Of a stretch of DNA of 64,000 nt, positions 23,361 to 34,919 are shown one piece after another. The stretch is from Xanthostigma xanthostigma (lineage: Eukaryota > Arthropoda > Insecta > Raphidioptera > Raphidiidae). The stretch's first letter is position 1. The number at the start of each line of letters is the position of its first letter. The stretch is taken from the NCBI GenBank assembly GCA_963575645.1, contig OY754464.1, forward strand, positions 43,638,192 to 43,702,191, given 5' to 3'. A program made the translations under genes and the position numbers. A model generated the notes under the pieces. That model was given only the letters and a program-made list of their open reading frames with translations. It ran no database searches and was not told the DNA's origin.

Positions 23361-24085
23361 TTATAATTTTATAAAAGAAAAACGAGGATAACAAATATTC
23401 ATTATTTCTGTACAATACATACGTCTCTGACACGTTCCAATAAAAAAAATTAGCATAATAAATTGACCGTTAAGATGTTTTTGGAGAGTTTGCAATAGCA
23501 TAAGAAGCTAATAAAAGAAAAAGAAAAATTGACGCTATTGAAACTTATATTACTTATTATTATCTTATTTGCAAGTAACTATATATAATCTATTTCTGCA
23601 TTCATTTAATAAGAGAAATAAAGAACGCTTTCTGAATAATTTATTATTTCTGTATGAAGAAGTTTTATTTTTTGTTTACATCAATTATTTTTTCTACCGA
23701 GAAATTTTCTTTTTCAAAAGAAAAATGTAAGCTTCTTTGAAAGTTTATATTTGTATAAAAATTGAATTAGTTCAGTCCAGACTTTATAAAAAAGAACTAC
23801 ATATAAGTTATTGATAATATTCAAGAAAACAATGTACGTATATAGATTATAGCGCCAGTTTAAAAAACTCAAAAATCTAAATTAAAAAGTGGAATATATC
23901 TCATTGCGAACCTATTTAATATTGTTAGGCACGAGATATATACCTGCGGTATTTTTTGCACTTCCTCTTACAAAATAGCTTAAATACATTTCATTTTCAG
24001 TATCTGTAATTTTTTTGACCTGTCACTTGTCGCAAAATTTACTTCGAAATTAAAATAAAAGTATAGATTCTAACAGTAAAAAAAA
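23361..24085. other. unassigned AT-rich stretch
   Basis: No open frame or repeat recognised. Confidence 0.5.
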
Positions 24086-24089
24086 CTCG

Positions 24090-24175
24090 GGTCGCAGTGC
24101 CAAACCCTGCCGACAATGTAGCGTATTTGCTTATACAGACAGTGTGGCTTTATTATGTGAACTTAAGTTTTTGGG
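24090..24175 (+). repeat. 86-bp repeat shared with 31798-31885
   Basis: AACTCGGGTCGCAGTGC(C/T)A through GGCTTTATTATGTGAACTTA is ~85-90% identical between the two sites. It directly precedes the LINE endonuclease remnant at 24200. At 31798 no LINE follows, so the repeat is probably a separate short element. Confidence 0.6.
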
Positions 24176-25270
24176 GCAAATAAAAAATGTAACCCCTTAA
24201 TACAACCCTTAAAATTTCATTGGTACAAACGGTAATAGCATAACTGATCTAATTTGGGCAAATAAGGTAGCTGTTGATAAAACTGTGGATATTAAAGTTG
24301 AAGATTTTGTTTTATCTTTTGATCGTCTACCATGTAGGCTTACCTTACAAAAATTGATGTTACAGACACAAAACATTGTGACAGGGTAAAAGAATTTGCA
24401 AAGAAGTGGTGTACAGTATGAGATGAATCGAAGGCCGATCAGTACAAAAACAAGCTAACGAATACGGAATTTAAAACAGAATCTAAGTCAATAGATGAAA
24501 TATATGGGGTATTCAAAGAGGCAATATATGATACTATAAAAGATTTGGGTATGTCTTCAGAAAAGGCAGTTTTTAGGAGTAACATCAGATATACTAGTAA
24601 ACCGTGGTATTCGGGGGAATGTAGGGCTATGAAAAAACACGTTAAAGAATGTTTGAAACCCTACAAGTCCAATAATTTCGAAAAAGATTATCTGGACATT
24701 TATATAAATGCAAAAAAGGAGTACAGAAGTTTTTTAGATAAATCTAAAGCCAGCTATTTTAAGTCAATCTCAGACAAATTATCAAATGTCAAAAACACTC
24801 AATAATTTTGGAAAATAATTAATGGTTTTCGTGGAGGAGGTAAGTCGAGTGATAGTATCAGTATCGAGGTATGGAAAGCTTGCTTTTCCGCTTTATATCC
24901 GACGAGAGTTCTTTTGACCACTGTTTTGCCTTGTATTAATCATCCATCTCTTGATAGCCGCATTACAGTTTGAAATAAAAACTGCTTTACAGAGAATTAA
25001 AAAAGGAAAGGCTTCAGATCCTAATCAAATAAAAAATGAATTCCCTAAAAATATGCCGAACAATTGGCAAATTTACTTGTGCAGTTTTTTTAACAAAGTT
25101 TTAGAATCTGAATTCACTCCCCTTGAATGGTCAAACTCGATGATGATAATGCTATATAAAATAAAACCGGTCAAGTGCGAGTCGGACTCGCACACGAAGG
25201 GTTCCGTACACTATGTACTTTTTAAATACTTTTGTAAAAGAAACAAGAGAGGCGCTATAACAATATGTAA

Positions 25271-26475
25271 CCAGTGGGAGTATGCAAGTAGTTCAAGAAT
25301 TTCAAGGCGTGAAATTTTACATAATTCACCCCGGCGTTTTTATATTATAAACACTTTTTTTACAAAAATTTCTTGTAGAATAAAATAATATAAAGTTTTG
25401 ATAAATATACCGTTATATCAAATAACAACGTTATGGCAAATATCTCTGTTGCGCGTGCGCCGATTTCCCCAAAAAAAAAAAAATACAAAACTTTAGAATA
25501 TTAAACCATTATGAAACGTATACCATTATTATATAAAAACAATGTTATAGCACATATCTCTTCTGCGCATGCGCCGCCTTTCCCCCTAAAACTTTTTACA
25601 AAACTTTCTTTTAAAATAGAAAAATAAACCATTATGAAATATATACTATTATTATATAAAACAACGTTATTGCATATATTTCTTTTGCGCATGCGCCAAT
25701 TTTTCCCAAAAAAATTACAAAACTTTCGTAAACATAGATAGAATAATAAACCGTAATGAAAAGTATACCGTTATTATATAAAAAACAGCCTTATAGTATA
25801 TATTTCTTCTACGCATGCGCCGATTTTTTTCAAAAATTTATTTTACAAAACTCCTGTAAAACAAAATAATACGCCTTTATGAAAAGTATACTATTATCTT
25901 ATAAAAACAACATTATAATATATATTTCTTTTGCGCTTGCGCCGACGTCTCTCAAAAACAATAGGCCTCTTCATATTTGCATATCAAACATCCTCCCAAA
26001 ATTTGGTTTCATTCCGCTCATCCATGGTGGTGAAATGGTAAAAAATGTAAAAAATGACGTTTGCATCTGTCAAAGCAATATGTTCTAATAATTAAAATTA
26101 GTTATTCAAATCGTTAACTCAGAAGGCGTTGCATTATTCAAAATACAAATGTCAAAAGACTGACTAATATTTGAAATGACATTCGTTTTTGAACAAATGC
26201 ATTCTTGTTTTTTAAGACAAAACATACGCAATATTTAAATTCCCATAGTACACTATGCAACAAACGAAGACAGACGATCTCCGTGTATGCTATGGATTAG
26301 ACAAAATTGAATTTATACATTATATTTCTATATAAAGCTGTACAAAAAAAGTGTTTCGACGAATTCTGTTATACAAAATCTATGTAAAATTTTCTCCTCT
26401 GTCGTTTAAGACAGGTCTCGAAACGATCTGATTTAAATTGAGCGAATTATAAGCAAAAAACTTAGTTTGCTCCTC
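25271..26475 (-). repeat. CGCATGCG family, copy g (five units)
   Basis: Starts CCAGTGGGAGTATGCAAG, with GTAGTTCAAGAATTTC. Cores near 25447, 25565, 25688, 25810 and 25932 give ~122-bp spacing. Ends near 26475 without the GCGCCTAAAA hairpin. Open frames at 25501-25692 and 25879-26088 are shadows. Confidence 0.7.
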
Positions 26476-26587
26476 TTTTGGGAGTTTTGGGGGGTTTTTA
26501 ATTATTTGTTGTTCTAGCGGCAATAGAAATACACTCTCTGTGAAAATTTCAACTCTCTACCTATTACGGTTCTTGAGATACAGCCCG

Positions 26588-26618
26588 CTGACAGACAGAC
26601 AGACAGACAGACAGACGG
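26588..26618. repeat. CAGA microsatellite
   Basis: Seven or so CAGA units, part of the right half of the 25159-26678 element. They generate the SVCLSVCLSV / DRQTDRQT frames. Confidence 0.9.
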
Positions 26619-27675
26619 ACAGCGGAGGCTTAGTAATAGGGTTCCGTTTGAGCACCCTTCGGGTACGGAACCCTAAAAAGGGTGACTTCGGATCCCAACA
26701 ATTATACGCTATTTCTAAATTGTTTACAGGCATCATTTGTAACAGACTTGAAAACTGGGCGGAAATGAACGGCATCTTACCAGAGGCACAGTCGGGCTTC
26801 AGGAAGGGTAGAGGATACACAGATAACTTGTTCTCTCTTAGCTGTCTAACACATATACGGTTAAATACTAATCAAAGAAGCTGTTTGCGATTTTTGTTGA
26901 TTTCAAAAAAGCATTTGATTTAGTTGAACACAATTTACTATGGCAAAACTGTATAATAATGGGGTGAGTACTAAATTGATTAGGATTTTAAGCAGTTTGT
27001 ATAGCAACGCAAGGATGTCAATAAAGACGCAATACGGCAATTTAGGCTACATTAAAGTTACGAAAGGAGCCGTTGAGTCCTATACTTTTTTCAATTTACC
27101 TTAATGACCTCGATCAATATTTTGAAGGAAATGGATTAGAGGGTATCGATGTAGAGTATGCGGATGACTTAGTTATTCTTTCGACGACTGCACATGTACA
27201 AAAATAAACTTACCGCTTTGTATGCATACTGTCAAGTAAATAAAATGTCTGTAAACGTGGGAAAAACGAAAATTATAGTTTTTAGAAAGCAGGGGAAAAT
27301 TAGAAAAATTCAAAAATTTATGTACGGCGAGGACAATATTGAAATTGTAAAATCATATAATTACTTAGGAATAAATTTTTCAATTTCCAGTCTTTTCAGT
27401 TTAGCAGTCAACTTTGCAGTACAGAAGGCAAATATAGCTATTAATTCAGTAAGAGATATACTTGTAAAAGGGAAAGTGAAATCTTGGAATGCTCGAATTC
27501 AGTTGTATGAATCTATAGTAGCTAGCATCGCCCTAGTGAAGTGTGGGGACTTCGGTACGGAGAGATTGTAGAAAAGGTGCAAACTAATTTTTTTAAATAA
27601 TAAGAAAAATCGCAGGATTGTGGACAAAAAATTAGATTTATTAATGTACGACGTTTCGCCTATAGATTTAGACTT

Positions 27676-27713
27676 TTTCAAGTACAATAAAAATTAAATT
27701 TTTATTGTACTTG
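27676..27713. repeat. small near-perfect palindrome
   Basis: CAAGTACAATAAAAATT is followed at once by its inverse AATTTTTATTGTACTTG. It lies within the decayed LINE C-terminal part, so it arose by local inverted duplication or a tiny insertion. Confidence 0.8.
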
Positions 27714-28060
27714 AAAAAAAAATAACATTTGACAGGGCTATCATAACAAATTAGTCCAATTAGACACCCATACAGCCATAAATTCTTCATTCAGTGCTAT
27801 TTATTATGACCTATTGCCGGATAATTCTACAATTAAGTTTTTAGCATCCAACGTTAGTATTAAAAAATTACGAATTGTAAACCAATTAAGGGTAGCAGGT
27901 GACGCTTATATTCGTTTCTACTATAATGGTAACAGCTATCCAATCAATACCAACAGGTAACTAGATTTTAAATGCCGACTTTTAAAATTAAGTTCGTTAA
28001 TATGGCATGTTAATTTAATAATTTCAAACGAATATTACTTGACAGGGGTGGTAGTAACAA

Positions 28061-28609
28061 AAAAAAAATGTTCTACAAAACTTGCTTATTTTGTAAAGAT
28101 CTTTTCAACAATACCACTTTCGACCTATCGTGCCATTTAAAATTCCGGAGTTCTGAACATTCCGAAGCGAACTAATAGGGAAGCCAACCTTTCCGGGGGG
28201 AAAAATATCACCATTCGATTCTTCATTAGAGCTTTTATAATACAGATTTTTGACACAACTCTCTACGACTAACCGTTTTCGAAAAAAACGATCGGTACGG
28301 GTGGTCTGACTCACTCTGTATAATAAATGCCCTAAAAATTAGATCATTTATGCTGTTCGAATAAGATGACACTTTAATCTTACATTCATATTTTAATTGA
28401 TTTTTATTACTAATATTTTACAGGTATGTGCTGCTAATTGATGTGCGCAAATGAAAAGTAATATTGTTAATAAACCTGATCCTGTAATAACGATTTTTTG
28501 TTGTTAAATACAGTAATTTTATTATTATATTATTATTACAACCCTTAAAATATTTTTTTTTAATTAATTTCAATATTATTGTCAATTAACCAAATTAAAT
28601 TCACCTTTT
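28061..28609. other. unassigned; single Tc1-like end at 28290-28325
   Basis: On the minus strand TACAGAGTGAGTCAGACCAC begins at about 28321 and resembles the ACAGGGTG-type terminus of Tc1/IS630 MITEs. No partner end was found. The remainder is AT-rich. Confidence 0.4.
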
Positions 28610-29680
28610 ACTAGGAAAAAATCCATATCTATAAACTTGCTTGTGTGTGGATGGGAATTTTTTCCACCAAAAGTTGTTAAGAGCATCTATACCAGGAGCT
28701 GAAAAACTCTTTTTGCTTAAGAAATAAGAAAGCATTTTTCACATCTACTTCACTGACTGACAATGGCACCTCATCCTCCTCCAAGCGACGGTTGCAGAAC
28801 TGTCTAAACAAATGGATAGCTGAAGTATCTTTATTTAACGGAGGTTTAGTCTCGTAGAGCCCCTTCCAGAAATTATCGACCTCTATAGCAGTTGGCGGCG
28901 TGTAAATAAGTTGGGAATTTGTCTTAAAGACAAGGACATGTATTAAAGGCGGTGTTCTCTTTTATAGCCCTATTTTGCCTTACTAACTTCTTCTTGGCAG
29001 AAGTTAGCGCTTGTATCCTGTCCAGGCCATGCTGATTGATAGTCTGCAACGTGGTTTTGTTCAGCGTGTGACATTGGTCCCTCAGAGAACGTGCAATGCG
29101 TCCGACTTTGACTGTGAACTTACCGCGAGTTAACAAATACTCCGTCACACACTGAATCCTGGACACCAACTGCTTTGCTGATTTTATCTTTACGTTCAGC
29201 TGTTTTACAAACTTATTTCCTGCGTGTTTGGAAAGAGCAGGAGTAGCTAATACATTAGCCGCAGCGTAAATGGCGCAATTTTTAGTCCAGAGGTCAGAAT
29301 CATCTGAAAGATACTCGTCTAAAATTCCATCTATTTCGGCCAGATGAGCAGGCTGCAGCGATAACTTATGATGAACTGATCGTTGACAGTCGTTCAAATC
29401 TAAATCGGTGTTCATTATGGTCAGGAACCACGTTTAAAAATCATTATCAACAATGACAGCTGAACGACGTGGGGCGATATTAGTGGCCGCTTGTGGTTTC
29501 GGCGGCGTAGCTGTCACTGGATGAGGCGAGTCCGGGTCAAATCCTTTCATTCGCAAATGCTTGACATGGTCTCGAAGGTTTTGATCCGAGATGTGCGCAA
29601 GTTCTGGATGCATCTCGCACCACACAGGATGCATCCAAGCCATGTACTCTCTTTGCGAGGGGTCACTGTTGGCGTGACAT
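28610..29680 (-). pseudogene. R2-like LINE, N-terminal half
   Basis: Read on the minus strand from 29680 down: PSQREYMAWMHPVWCEMHPE and ELAHISDQNLRDHVKHLRMK (29434-29660), similar to the N-terminal region of R2-like (restriction-like-endonuclease) LINE proteins; a stop near 29434; a 163-codon part (28924-29415) with LWTKNCAIYAAANVL; then VDNFWKGLYETKPPLNK, VSEVDVKNAF and, after a frameshift, FSAPGIDALNNFWWKKFP (28650-28720). The last is the motif just before the reverse-transcriptase palm. The polymerase itself is missing. The clade call rests on remembered family patterns. Its upstream edge is cut by the foldback at 29690. Confidence 0.65.
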
Positions 29681-29689
29681 GTCAAAAGG

Positions 29690-31097
29690 TCACAAAAAAT
29701 CCCCGACAAAATATCCCCGACAAAATATACCTGGACAAAATATTCCCAAAAAAAATATCCCCGGACAAAATACCCTCGTGACAAAAGATCCCCGACAATT
29801 TATCCTCGTATGCGAATTGTCTCGCAGTGAAACGGGAAGGGGCAAATGTGGAGTTTTTAAAAAAACAATTCCGGGGAGAACGATAAACGGGTATGCGAAT
29901 TGTCTCGCAGTGAAACGGGAAGGGGCAAATGTGGAGTTTTTAAAAAAACAATTTCGGGGAGAACGATAAACGGGTATGCGAATTGTCTCGCAGTGAAACG
30001 GGAAGGGGCAAATGTGGAGTTTTTACAAAAACAATTCCGAGGAGAACGATAAACGGGTATGCGAATTGTCTCGCAGTGAAACGGGAAGGGGCAAATGTGG
30101 AGTTTTTAAAAAAAACAATTCCGAAGAGAACGATAAACGGGTATGCGAATTGTCTCGCAGTGAAACGGGAAGGGGCAAATGTGGAGTTTTTAAAAAAACA
30201 ATTCCGAGTAGAACGATAAACGGGTATGCGAAATGTCTCGCAGTGAAACGGGAAGGGGCAAATGTGGAGTTTTTAAAAAAACAATTTCGGAGAGAACGAT
30301 AAAGGGGTATGTGAATTGTCTCACAGTGAAACGGGAAGGGGCAAATGTGGAGTTTTTAAAAAAACAATTCCGGGGAGAACGATAAAGGGGTATGCGAATT
30401 GTCTCACAGTGAAACGGGAAAGGGGCAAATGTGGAGTTTTTAAAAAAACAATTCCGCGGAGAACGATAAACGGGTATGCGAATTGTCTCGCAGTGAAACG
30501 GGAAGGGGCAAATGTGGAGTTTTTAAAAAAACAATTCCGAGGAGAACGATAAACGGGTATGCGAATTGTCTCGCAGTGAAACGGGAAGGGGCAAATGTGG
30601 AGTTTTTAAAAAAACAATTCCGAGGAGAACGATAAACGGGTATGCGAATTGTCTCGCAGTGAAACGGGAAGGGGCAAATGTGGAGTTTTTAAAAAAACAA
30701 TTCCGGGAAAAACGATAAACGGGTATGCGAATTGTCTCGAAGTGAAACAGGAAGGGGCAAATGTGGAGTTTTTAAAAAAACAATTCCAGGGTCAACGATG
30801 ACGGGGTGGGTAGTATTTAAACGAGTGACAGTAAATTACAATTTTGGGTGACAAAAATAATCAATTTGGGTTACTGTATTACTAAGTGAGCGACTGACTG
30901 CGCGTGACGAGAAATCAACAGAACAGCAACTTACAAACATCCATTTGAGTGACTTAAGATACAAAATGGGAAGCTTTATAATATTTGATTTTATTTGTAT
31001 CAATTGTTGGGGATGTTTTGTCACGGGGGCAATATGTCCGGGGATATTTAGTCCGGGGATATTTTGTCGGGGATTTATTGTCGGAGGATCAATTATC
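29690..31097. mobile_element. foldback with tandem CCCCGACAAAATAT termini and minisatellite core
   Basis: The left end has several CCCCGACAAAATAT / CCTGGACAAAATATT units (29700-29800). The right end has inverted units (TTTTGTCACGGGGGC, TTTTGTCGGGGAT; 31010-31090). Inside are a 12-copy 83-bp minisatellite and 210 bp of unique sequence. It cuts the R2-like LINE on its left and a Helitron 5' end on its right. Related by terminal motif to 10566-11502. Confidence 0.75.
29808..30797. repeat. 83-bp minisatellite, ~12 copies
   Basis: Unit: TATGCGAATTGTCTCGCAGT, GAAACGGGAAGGGGCAAATG, TGGAGTTTTTAAAAAAACAA, TTCCGGGGAGAACGATAAACGGG. Units start near 29810, 29892, 29975, 30058, 30142, 30225, 30308, 30391, 30474, 30557, 30640 and 30722. 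Copies differ by one to a few bases, so the array is young or homogenised. As 83 is not a multiple of 3, each frame reads through several units. This explains the 'CELSRSETGRGKCG' frames at 29679-30552. Confidence 0.95.
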
Positions 31098-31104
31098 ATG
31101 GAAC

Positions 31105-31410
31105 CACTAATATATAAAGCTGAAGAGTTTGTTTGGTTGGTTGAACGCGCTAATCTCAGGAACTACTGGTTCGCATTTTTTTGGTGGATAGTCCATTTAT
31201 CGAGGAAGGCTATAGGCTATATATCAATGAAAAATTTTGCAAAATATAACTCAAAATTTGTCCGTCCGACAAAAACCTTTGAACGATAACTCTGATCATC
31301 ATGAAATTTGGACACAACATTCATCTCGATAAACGAAGATGAATGTGCGTAATCATGTCTCCCCCCCATTTGTTCTTTTGCACCCGGGTGAAACCGGGCG
31401 GGACCGCTAG
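31105..31410 (+). mobile_element. short non-autonomous Helitron
   Basis: The 5' part ACTAATATATAAAGCTGAAG, TTGAACGCGCTAATCTCAGG matches the well-known animal Helitron 5' region. The 3' end is a hairpin CCCGGGTGAAACCGGGCGGG, then ACCG and CTAG (31407-31410) before T. The first few 5' bases seem lost to the foldback at 29690-31097. No Rep/helicase is encoded. Confidence 0.8.
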
Positions 31411-31797
31411 TGTACAATAATTATACTTACAGTATATACAGTTTGTACTTACTAATAATTTTATAAGCAAAACGACGATTCTTTTTAAATAACAGGTGTT
31501 ATTTTCCTTTTACAAAAGGCTGCAATTTCATTTCTGAATAATTGTCATTAAAGAACAGTCTTGTTAAAACAAAACCAAACAGCTTATATGGTAAAACATG
31601 CGCAAACAACTAGCACTTCAAAATTGAAAATTAAACCTCATATTGACAGTTATATGCCATTGTTTAAATATACCGAACTCGCGCGCCGATGGTTTCGTAC
31701 TATGTACTCACCTTTCATTCCGCAAGTGTAACTTATTGGATTTTTATTGCACGTAGCATTTGATTCAGCCAAAAAAAATAAATATATACCTAAAAAA
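31411..31797. other. unassigned AT-rich stretch
   Basis: Nothing recognised. Confidence 0.5.
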
Positions 31798-31885
31798 CTC
31801 GGGTCGCAGTGCTAAACCATGCCATCAGTATAGGGTATTTGCTAATACTGGCATTGTGGCTTTATTATGTGAACTTAAATTTGTT
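31798..31885 (+). repeat. 86-bp repeat shared with 24090-24175
   Basis: Same landmarks as the earlier copy (AACTCGGGTCGCAGTGCTAA ... GTGGCTTTATTATGTGAACT). A 66-codon frame across it is not a gene. Confidence 0.6.
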
Positions 31886-31982
31886 TTTGGACATAATTAT
31901 TATATTTTCGAGGATAATAATTTATCGTACTTGTTTGCAAATACATTTATTATAAACTAATTGAATTTCTGTGCATACAATA

Positions 31983-33000
31983 ATTAAAAAATTGGTTGTC
32001 TGTAAAGTCGGTTTACGGACGATAGTTTTACGTGATAACGTATTCCGTAATACATAACCTAAATTTATATAATAATTATAATAATTCGAATCTATGATAT
32101 TGCATCTTTCGCTTCAAATTTAGGTAAATTTTATTAAGTAGAATAATAAAACACTATAAAAAGTACACTATTATTATATAAAAAACAACTATGGCATGTA
32201 TCTCTTTTGCGCACGCGCCGATTTTCCCCAAAAAATTTACAAAAATTTCTAGTAAAAATAGATAGAGTAAAAACCGTTTTAAAAACTATATTATTATTAT
32301 ATAAAACATAATTATAAGAGATATATTCTTTTACGAATGCGCCGATGTTCCCCAAAAACAATAGGCCACTTCATATTTGCATATCAAACATCCTCCCAAA
32401 ATTTGGTTTCAATCCGCTTATCCTTGGTGTCGGAATGATAAGAAATGTCAAAATTGACGTTTGCAACTGTCAAAGTATTATGTTCTAATAATAATTAGTT
32501 ATTCCAATAGTTAACTTAGAAGGCGTTGCATTTCACAAAATACTAATGTCAAAAAATTGAATTAAACATTAGAAATGCAGCCGTTTTCATGTTAAGACAA
32601 GACATACGTTATTTTCTAATTTCCATGTACGGCAAACAAAGACGACCGACCGCGTCGCGTCATGCACTAGACAACATTGCATTTATACAGCTATTTTTCT
32701 ATATAAATTTGTATAAAAAAACTGTTTAGGCAAATTCTGTTATACGAAATCTATGTAAAATGTTCTCCTCTTTCGTTTAAGACTGGTTTCAAACCGATCT
32801 GATTTAAATTGAGGGAGAAATTAGCAAAAAGCACGCACAGGGTCAGGCGGAACGTTACGCGTTACGAACGTTAGGAACGTTACGTTACACTTTTTCGTGC
32901 ATGCAGTCGGTGTTTTATCAATTTATAAGATTGGTGATTCATCAATTTATAAGACGTTATCACGTCAAAAAGATTCTCTTATTACAATAATGCGGATACA
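31983..33000 (+). repeat. dispersed element split by CGCATGCG copy h
   Basis: Left part 31983-32063 is the 80-bp block. The right part from ~32830 (CACGCACAGGGTCAGGCGGA, ATCAATTTATAAGA) matches 37250-37345. In the copy at 37131-37350 the two parts lie ~40 bp apart with no insert, so that copy shows the uninterrupted form. Confidence 0.65.
32080..32829 (-). repeat. CGCATGCG family, copy h (two units)
   Basis: Inverted near-identical copy of 962-1700 (cores near 32215 and 32338). The frame at 32134-32361 is a shadow of the units. Confidence 0.75.
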
Positions 33001-33319
33001 TAAAATAGATTATACAATTATAACAGGGGTGCACAATATCATTACAGCACAATTATAAAAAAATCATTCCTTAATACATCCCTTAAAACAATTTTTTTCT
33101 TTGTTAATTTCCATAATATTATCAATTCAATATCTGCTCCAATTTCTATTTCTAGAAACAGTAGCATTTTTATGAGGGTCAGATATTATGACGGAAAACA
33201 AATCTCAATTAGCTTAACTGTATGATATATATAAATATACACATTGTACACAGTTTCATCAACAACTTGTAGTGCTCCCCCGTTCGCCGCGTTGTGACTG
33301 TATAATGTGTATATATATA
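33001..33319. other. unassigned AT-rich stretch
   Basis: No gene; 33020-33110 loosely resembles 28480-28600 (CCTTAA...AATTTTTTT...AATTTC) but too weakly to call. Confidence 0.4.
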
Positions 33320-34919
33320 TGTCGTAGTCATAATGCAAAATTAGGCTTTTTACAAAATGTCTAGGGATTTTATAAAAAGCTGGCAAAACGCGAGCAAACA
33401 ATGCAGTTTCCGTTATTCATGCAAATTGATAAAATGCCGGCAAAATGAGAGCAGAACAACGTGTATCCAGTTCTGACGGAATATTTTCAGGCATTTTACA
33501 ATTTGCCAACAGAGATGTAGTCAAAATGTGAGCGGGAGAACAAAATAATCAAATTAGATAGATAGGTACTAGGTAAGTATTTCATAAAAATACACAAGAA
33601 ACAATAAACTTCTTTTTTACATAAATCTCTAAATAAACACTTCATATCTAGGTATATAAACTTTCAGTAATCTATAAAGTATTGCACCAAACTGATACTC
33701 TTAAACTCTCCCTGTCTCTTGATTTTTCGAATAATGAAATTTCAAGATTTCTCATTTTTTCCTCTCTTTATATAGGTACTAAACGCTAAGTAAAATTCAA
33801 AATTTCAAGTTTGTGAGACTGCTAGAAGTACCTTAGACGATTGATAATCGGTGAGTGTGTCAGCGACAAAATTAAAGAACTTTGACTAGCGATAATTCGT
33901 AAACTACAAGGTATAATTTTATTATTATTAGGTATATATTGGCACTATACCCAGTTATAGTATGTCCTTTTGATCACTAAAAATTCAAACTTCTTGCTTT
34001 ATCCACAACGAAGTTACACGGGGGCTCAAAGTGCTTCGAGAAAAGGATAGTACGGCAGTACTCGACTTGGCGGGCCGTGTCACTTGATCAAATTCCATGG
34101 AAAATAATAACATGTTTTTTTTTATTTCGTTTACATATTACTGCATGTCGAACTTCCGTGACATTTAAAAGAGCATAAATTGTCATTTTTAAAACAAGCA
34201 CATTTCTTTGAATAGCACTGTTTACTAGCTTTACAGAAACATTTTTAAAACCCTTGACCCCTGAATCGTGAATGAATATAACTGCTTCTCTTACGGTTAT
34301 TAGTTTATCAGGAACTTCATCTTCAAAACTGACTAAGGATTCATTTATATCATTTCTGGAAAACCAAGTTTTGAGAATTCCTTTAGAGGTACCTAATTTG
34401 AAAATACCATTTTTCAATCCATTACTTTTCCAATTAGATTCTTAGAATCGAGATGTGTAAAACAATCATACGATCCGATTTCAATTGATTTAAATTTTTT
34501 GTTCAATGTCCCACTCATCTTTTCGAATGCTCTTTTTTAGCCAGAGTAAAATTTCTGTCTTTCATTTTCAATTTCATTCTCAGTTGTACAAAATGAACAA
34601 ATCCTTATTACTGGTTTTGAAGATTCTCGATTTGCACTTCTTTGCAGTGATCACTCATTTTTATGTATCTAAATTGTATCAGGAAAACAATATTATGCGT
34701 TTTGACTACAACGCTGTAAGCAAATTGTAAAATCTCTAAAAATAGTGGGTCAGAACGAGATACACGTTCTTTATGCTCACGTTTCGCCTGCATTTTATCA
34801 ATTTGTCTGAATTGGTATAGTCATAACGAAAATTGCATTGTTCGCTCGCGTTTTTCCGGCTTTTTATAAAATCCCTTGACATTTTGTAAAAAACCTAATT
34901 TTGCATTATGCCTTTGACA
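33320..34919 (-). mobile_element. TIR element carrying KRBA2/Ginger-like integrase remnant
   Basis: Inverted ends of ~150 bp: the left begins TGTCGTAGTCATAATGC and continues AAAATTAGGC; the right, inverted, begins TGTCAAAGGCATAATGC. Both continue with CAAAATGTC(T/A)AGGGATTTT. Flanks are TATA runs, compatible with a short duplication. The TGT start fits the Ginger integrase-derived superfamily; the link is inference. It encloses the coding remnant at 34120-34700. Length 1.6 kb, so internally reduced compared with full-length relatives. Confidence 0.65.
34120..34700 (-). pseudogene. KRBA2-like integrase gene, C-terminal part, broken
   Basis: Recognisable on the minus strand are a short Cys-containing segment (ICSFCTTENEIENERQ), a domain FKLGTSKGILKTWFSRNDIN with EDEVPDKLITVREAV, and a Cys-rich tail (CKASKQCYSKKCACFKN..., CSFKCHGSS). 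This is the C-terminal arrangement of 'KRAB-A domain-containing protein 2-like' and SCAND3-like proteins. These descend from an integrase-type transposase (Ginger/retroelement kin), and the Cys-rich tail probably binds metal. The catalytic integrase core is not seen here. The remnant is broken, with at least two breaks, and is best treated as a fossil. Neighbours are its element's inverted ends. Confidence 0.7.

Larger units (their letters stand above)
25159..26678 (+). mobile_element. GTGCGAGTCGGACTCGC / GGGTACGGAACCCTA element
   Basis: Left end AAACCGGTCAAGTGCGAGTC, GGACTCGCACACGAAGGGTT; right end (CAGA)n then AGTAATAGGGTTCCG and GGGTACGGAACCCTAAAA. This pair of ends is common in insect genomes; I do not know its formal name. 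Here it is stretched by CGCATGCG copy g (25271-26475), leaving ~320 bp of its own. It interrupts the LINE reading frame. Confidence 0.7.
24200..28060 (+). pseudogene. APE-type LINE (jockey/R1-like), interrupted and decayed
   Basis: In order: the end of the endonuclease domain (GNSITDLIWANK, then a SDHLP-type motif altered to SFDRLPC, 24230-24345); the linker (24545-24805); reverse transcriptase from 24955 (FEIKTALQRIKKGKASDPNQ); a break at 25159 caused by a 1.5-kb repeat; then KLFTGIICNRLENWAEMNG and GILPEAQSGFRKGRG (from 26710), FFVDFKKAFD, and the catalytic EYADDLVILS (~27156). Next come the thumb SYNYLGINFS (27350) and C-terminal parts to ~27960. The frame continues across the insert as LYK|KGDFGS, so the insert is clean. 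Several frameshifts and stops elsewhere make it dead. The family's enzyme nicks DNA and primes reverse transcription there. Confidence 0.85.

Noticed and set aside
28061-28330. Complete Tc1-like MITE
   Set aside because: Only one ACAGAGTG-type end could be found; no inverted partner within reach.
29679-30552. Several frames encoding a repetitive 'LSRSETGRGKCGVF' protein
   Set aside because: An 83-bp minisatellite read in all three phases; no start context or unique sequence supports a gene.
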